Source: Bacillota bacterium (GTDB lineage Bacteria; Bacillota; Clostridia; Acetivibrionales; DTU013). Taken from it: a stretch of 64,000 bases of DNA. The DNA is taken from the NCBI GenBank assembly GCA_023433505.1, contig JAEZCO010000050.1:1-64000 (forward strand), written 5' to 3'. Positions 60,597-64,000 of the stretch are shown piece after piece. Each line of letters starts with the position of its first letter. The first letter of the stretch is position 1. The translations under genes were made by a program, and so were the position numbers. The notes under the pieces were generated by a model. That model saw nothing but the letters and a program-made list of their open reading frames with translations. It made no database searches and was not told the DNA's origin.

Positions 60597-62328
60597 ACGC
60601 CTGATTCATTGGACAGGCAAATATAAAAAGCGCATTTATGTCGGGTTTATCTATGCGTTCTTTCACAGTGTTTTTACAGCCATCCCTATTATGTTGGCTG
60701 CAAATGGTTTAAGTGCTGTTTTGAATGATTTTAACGGTATTGTCCCCTTGGAAGGGAAAAACATCTGGCTTTTGCTGAGTGCTATGATTTTAGCGGTGCT
60801 TGGACGTTTCCTGTTCTCTTATCTGCGAGCTATTACTCAGGAAAGCGTTGGGTACGAAGTTACCGCCGATGAACGTATCCGGCTGGGAGATATTCTGAAG
60901 CGTATGTCTTTGGGCTTTTTTAGTCGGAATAATATGGGGGAACTATCTTCTGCAGTAACAACAGATCTTTCGTTTATGGAGATGTTTGCCATGAATATGG
61001 TAAACACAGTCGTAAATGGTTACATCACCGTTATTGTTATGATTTTATTTCTCGCTTTCTATTGTCCTCTGGCTGGAGTGATTTCACTTGTAGGTGTTCT
61101 ATTTTCAGCATTATTTCTGCATTTGCTGGAAAAACGCAGTCGAAAAAATGCGCCGATTCACCAAAAAGCGCAGGATGATATGGTAGAGAGTTCCATTGAA
61201 TATCTTCGTGGTATGCAGGTTGTAAAAGCATTTAGGCAAGAAGGCGCTTCTATTGAGGGAATACGCAAGGCGTATCAGGACAGTAAGAAAATAAATATTA
61301 AGATTGAACTAGAGTATATGCCTTTTAATTGCCTACACCTATTTTCTCTTAAAGCTGCGTCGATTGCCATTGTAGCAGTAGCCGCACTATTGACCTATAG
61401 TGGAAGCATGGAACTCCCAACTATGCTCATGATGGATATGTTTTCCTTTGTGATTTTCGGGAGTGTGGAGGCTATGAATAACGCTGCACATGTACTGGAA
61501 GTCATTGACGCCACGCTGAACAAGCTAGAAAAGATCGAAAACGCGGAGATCATTGACAAACGCGGAAAAGATATTGTATTAAATGCTAATGACATTGAAT
61601 TTCAGGATGTGTCATTTGCTTACGATCAGAAGTACGTTCTCCAAAATATCAACTTCACAATGCCGGAAGGCAGTACCACGGCGATTGTGGGACCATCTGG
61701 CAGCGGAAAAACTACCATCTGTAACTTGATTGCGCGTTTTTATGATGTGAACAGGGGTAGAGTTTTGATTGGCGGCGAGAATATACAGAAGATGACCTGC
61801 GATAGCTTGCTCCGTAATATTTCGGTGGTGTTTCAGAAGGTCTACCTATTCCATGACACCATCGAGAATAATATTCGCTTTGGTAATCCCCATGCCTCAC
61901 AAGAAGAAATTATAGAGGTCGCCCAAAAGGCCCGTTGTCATGATTTTATTATGGCTTTGCCACAAGGCTATCAAACGGGTATTGGTGAAGGTGGTTCTAC
62001 TTTGTCCGGCGGCGAAAAACAGCGGATTTCCATTGCCCGCGCGATCTTGAAAAACGCACCTATTATCATTCTTGACGAAGCAACAGCAAGCATTGACCCT
62101 GAAAATGAGTACCTTATACAACAGGCTATCAGCGAATTAACAGTCGGGAAAACTGTCATAGTGATTGCTCACCGGTTGGCCACGATTGAACACGCAGATC
62201 AAATATTGGTCGTTGACGGTGGACAAATTGTGCAAAAAGGTACTCACCAGCAACTTATCCATCAAGATGGTCTTTACCGTCGCTTTATCACTATCCGTGA
62301 ACAGGCTGAAGGCTGGAGCATCGCTTAA
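60580..62328 (+). CDS. ABC exporter-fold half-transporter B
   Basis: The 582-aa partner has six helices up to about residue 320 and an ATPase domain with GPSGSGKTT, LSGGEKQR and IIILDEATAS. The C-terminal end EQAEGWSIA resembles that of the truncated ABC gene at 26860 (QENLGWSV), so the two belong to the same subfamily. It ends 12 nt before a broken regulator gene. Confidence 0.85.
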   Translation: MFYIVRRLIHWTGKYKKRIYVGFIYAFFHSVFTAIPIMLAANGLSAVLNDFNGIVPLEGKNIWLLLSAMILAVLGRFLFSYLRAITQESVGYEVTADERIRLGDILKRMSLGFFSRNNMGELSSAVTTDLSFMEMFAMNMVNTVVNGYITVIVMILFLAFYCPLAGVISLVGVLFSALFLHLLEKRSRKNAPIHQKAQDDMVESSIEYLRGMQVVKAFRQEGASIEGIRKAYQDSKKINIKIELEYMPFNCLHLFSLKAASIAIVAVAALLTYSGSMELPTMLMMDMFSFVIFGSVEAMNNAAHVLEVIDATLNKLEKIENAEIIDKRGKDIVLNANDIEFQDVSFAYDQKYVLQNINFTMPEGSTTAIVGPSGSGKTTICNLIARFYDVNRGRVLIGGENIQKMTCDSLLRNISVVFQKVYLFHDTIENNIRFGNPHASQEEIIEVAQKARCHDFIMALPQGYQTGIGEGGSTLSGGEKQRISIARAILKNAPIIILDEATASIDPENEYLIQQAISELTVGKTVIVIAHRLATIEHADQILVVDGGQIVQKGTHQQLIHQDGLYRRFITIREQAEGWSIA

Positions 62329-62340
62329 AGGAAGGTAACA

Positions 62341-62514
62341 ATGAAACTTCATGCGTCAGGCGAGGATTATTTAGAAGCTGTGCTGATACTCCAAAAACAA
62401 AAAGGCATTGTACCTTATCGGATATGCTCGTTCAACTTGGTGTCAATTTCAAAACTGCGCAGATGGATGCTTGCCGAATCTTTTTGGCTAATGCTATTAT
62501 TTATGTTTGATTGA
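62341..62514 (+). pseudogene. DtxR/MntR-family regulator fragment
   Basis: The 57-codon frame begins MKLHASGEDYLEAVLILQKQ, the usual start of MntR-type regulators, then departs after KGIVPYR into unrelated residues. GGAAGGTAAC precedes it, so it was once the last gene of the ABC operon. An intact homologue lies on the other strand at 62707-63081. Confidence 0.65.
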
Positions 62515-62706
62515 TATGTCCTGTGCCGGAAATAATCGCCAAAGCAAAGTTTTTCTAGAATAGTATGAAATATCAATAAAACCAATATAATTCTTTATAA
62601 GTGAAATTCCTCAAAATAAGAATTTTTATGTAATTTACAATAAACTCAATTATCAGTGATTTGCTCCGTAAGATGAGTGCAATATATAAAACAATGGCGG
62701 GTATAA

Positions 62707-63081
62707 TCACCCACCATTGTGCTGTTCATAGTGCTTTTTTAAGCATTGATAACTCTCGTCACTGATAACGTGTTCAATTCTGCAGGCATCCTTTAATGCT
62801 GTATCTTCACCGACACCAAGAGTTATTAGAAATTGCGCAAGTATTTGGTGACGCTCATACATTTGGGTTGCTATTTCAAAGCCTGACTTCTCTAAAGTAA
62901 TGTATCCGTCATTATCCATTTTGATATATCCGTTTTCTCGCAGTCGCTTCATGGCAACACTCACACTGGGCTTTGTATAGCCCATCTCATTTACAATATC
63001 AATCGAGCGAACCTGACCGGTTCGTTCTTTGAGCATTAGAATCATTTCCAGATAGTTTTCTGCTGACTCCTGCATTTTCAT
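62707..63081 (-). CDS. DtxR/MntR-family metal-dependent repressor
   Basis: The 124-aa protein has the winged-helix domain (VRSIDIVNEMGYTKPSVSVAMKRLRENGYI) and the dimerisation/metal-binding part with EIATQMYERHQIL and CRIEHVISDESY. Conserved metal ligands His/Glu/Cys of the family are present in these segments. No SH3-like C-terminal domain is present, as in MntR. It probably senses iron or manganese and controls the divergent gene and the ABC/ECF operon. GAGGTGATG precedes the start. Confidence 0.82.
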   Translation of the reverse strand: MKMQESAENYLEMILMLKERTGQVRSIDIVNEMGYTKPSVSVAMKRLRENGYIKMDNDGYITLEKSGFEIATQMYERHQILAQFLITLGVGEDTALKDACRIEHVISDESYQCLKKHYEQHNGG

Positions 63082-63122
63082 TTCATCACCTCGGGGGATT
63101 AGTTTGTAGATATAATTCTATA

Positions 63123-63221
63123 TTAGTTCAGACTAACCGTTTTTTCAAGGATTGATTGATGCGATTGACAAAATAATAGTATCGTGATACTATTATTTTG
63201 TTAGGTTAGCAACGACTAACC
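63123..63221. promoter_or_regulatory. Divergent control region with DtxR-like boxes and a 15-bp palindrome
   Basis: TTAGTTCAGACTAA (63123-63136) and GGTTAG...CTAACC (63204-63221) have the form of DtxR-family operators. Between them TTGACA (63165-63170), 17-nt spacer and TACTAT (63188-63193) form a promoter for the + strand. A perfect 15-bp inverted repeat, CAAAATAATAGTATC (63169-63183) with GATACTATTATTTTG (63186-63200), fills the promoter. Confidence 0.6.
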
Positions 63222-63281
63222 GTATTCCATGAGCAAGTATTGGCAGATGCTAATTTCTGTATCCGGAATCGAGGAATCGCA

Positions 63282-63920
63282 ATGAATTATAGTATATATG
63301 TAGCGTCAATATGGTATCTGTTTTCACGAAGTTTTAAATCTGCGCTCTCCGAGCATTGGTGTTCTGAAAAATCAGCTGTGGTAATGAAAAAAGCTAAGCG
63401 GCTCTATAGGCAACTGATAGAACAAACACCCGGTATTGGAGGTGTAAAGGAAAACAGTCTGGAAATCAATCTTCTCAGCGCATTGCAGCTGGCATCAATC
63501 CATTTATCTGCCGATAAAGCAATTTGGGTTGATACACTGACAAAGATTTACCGCGATGGCATGATGAACGGTTAGTTCTTTAAAAAATTCTTATCGCGAA
63601 AAGATGTTTTTCCTCCCAATGTGCAGGAAAAGAAAATGAAAGATGCCAAGAAGAGTCAGCAAACAACTTATAGGTATGATTGGATTTGGACATTCACTCC
63701 AGGTGATGTACCTGGTACTTGTAGGGCGGATTTTACTCAGTGCGGTATTTACACATTGTTTTGTGATTTAGACATTTCCGAAGTAACTCCTGCTATGTGC
63801 ATGCTCGACTACACAATGGCGAATTACATGGGTGCAGAGTTTTATCGGGAAAGTACACTGGCAGGCGGCACAGTGTGCGACTGTTTGTATGTGAAAAAGA
63901 AAGAAGGTGCATCAAAATGA
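63282..63920 (+). pseudogene. L-2-amino-thiazoline-4-carboxylate hydrolase-like protein with in-frame amber codon
   Basis: Two collinear frames (63282-63575 and after) are separated only by TAG at 63573-63575. Translation across it (X for the amber codon) reads DGMMNG-X-FFKKFLSRKDVFPP. The second part has YDWIWTFTPGDVPGTCRADF, then CGIYTLFCDLDISEVTPAMC and ATC-hydrolase-like residues LDYTMANYMGAEF. Total length would be 212 aa, normal for the family. ATG at 63282 follows GAGGAATCGC. Either a nonsense mutation or amber readthrough. It overlaps the next gene by 4 nt (ATGA). Confidence 0.65.
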
Positions 63921-64000
63921 AAGTACTGGTTTACGGAGCAGGAGTCTTAGGCAGCTATCTTGCCCATGTTCTTGTGTACGCAGGCAATGATGTAACTCTG
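63917..64000 (+). CDS. PanE/ApbA-like ketopantoate reductase, partial
   Basis: The window ends after 28 codons: MKVLVYGAGVLGSYLAHVL with the GxGxxG Rossmann motif, then NDVTL. This is the N-terminus of a ketopantoate reductase-family NAD(P) enzyme. It overlaps the stop of the preceding gene. The remainder lies outside the window. Confidence 0.6.
   Translation, partial: MKVLVYGAGVLGSYLAHVLVYAGNDVTL

Noticed and set aside
1..64000. CRISPR arrays, rRNA and tRNA genes
   Set aside because: No regularly spaced repeats and no rRNA- or tRNA-like sequence were noticed by eye. A covariance search was not possible.

Overview
The window looks like the chromosome of a methylotrophic, acetogen-type anaerobe of the Clostridia. 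It carries a methanol methyltransferase set (MtaA, MtaB, MtaC), the methyl branch of the Wood-Ljungdahl pathway (Fhs, FchA, FolD, MetF/MetV with heterodisulfide-reductase and Flx-type partners), Rnf genes, nickel and cobalt genes (CbiM, CooT, HypB, a LarA-family protein) and Firmicutes-style AGGAGG ribosome sites and promoters. No rRNA, tRNA or CRISPR was seen, and the species cannot be named from this sequence.

Layout. 1-1.45 kb: debris of a conjugative element. 1.5-6.6 kb: small helical protein, FmdE-like and CGGC proteins, mtaA (+) facing mtaC-mtaB (-). 7.1-15.9 kb: a peptide/nickel-type ABC importer followed by two exporter-fold ABC half-transporters. 16.4-18.4 kb: DUF3842 protein, CooT, CbiM. 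18.9-24.6 kb: glycyl radical enzyme with activase, FGGY kinase and phosphomannose-isomerase-like protein. 24.7-27.9 kb: Fe-alcohol dehydrogenase, SDR and a truncated ABC gene. 28.3-43.0 kb: one 14.7-kb operon for the methyl branch. 43.3-46.4 kb: LarA-family protein, second DUF3842 protein, tartrate dehydrogenase-like protein. 46.5-50.9 kb: decayed rnfE/A/B, intact rnfC, hypB, CPBP pseudogene. 51-54.6 kb: NrtR NAD-salvage group with a pnuC gene broken near a group II intron remnant. 55-64 kb: ECF transporter, AraC regulator, two ABC exporters, DtxR-family regulator, an amber-interrupted hydrolase, and a partial PanE-like gene at the edge.

The main discovery is a repeated leader RNA, found ten times, always just upstream of one of these metabolic units. 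Each copy has a small hairpin P1 near the start of the transcript and, usually 30-60 nt later (130 nt in one), a second hairpin P2. Both have a five-base loop of consensus ANGAA, normally closed by a C-G or U-G pair. P2 is also the 5' foot of an intrinsic terminator, so P2 and the terminator exclude each other. In seven copies a sigma-A-type promoter is visible, and in six of those P1 begins 10-14 nt after the -10 box. This is the architecture of ANTAR-protein antitermination (EutV, NasR), but the loop is not the usual A1/G4 hexaloop. The targets are the methanol genes, the whole methyl-branch operon, metal transport and nickel genes, the glycyl radical operon, the LarA-family gene and both DUF3842 genes. 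I infer a single trans-acting RNA-binding antiterminator, or a ligand, that switches one-carbon and metal metabolism together. No candidate regulator lies in the window.
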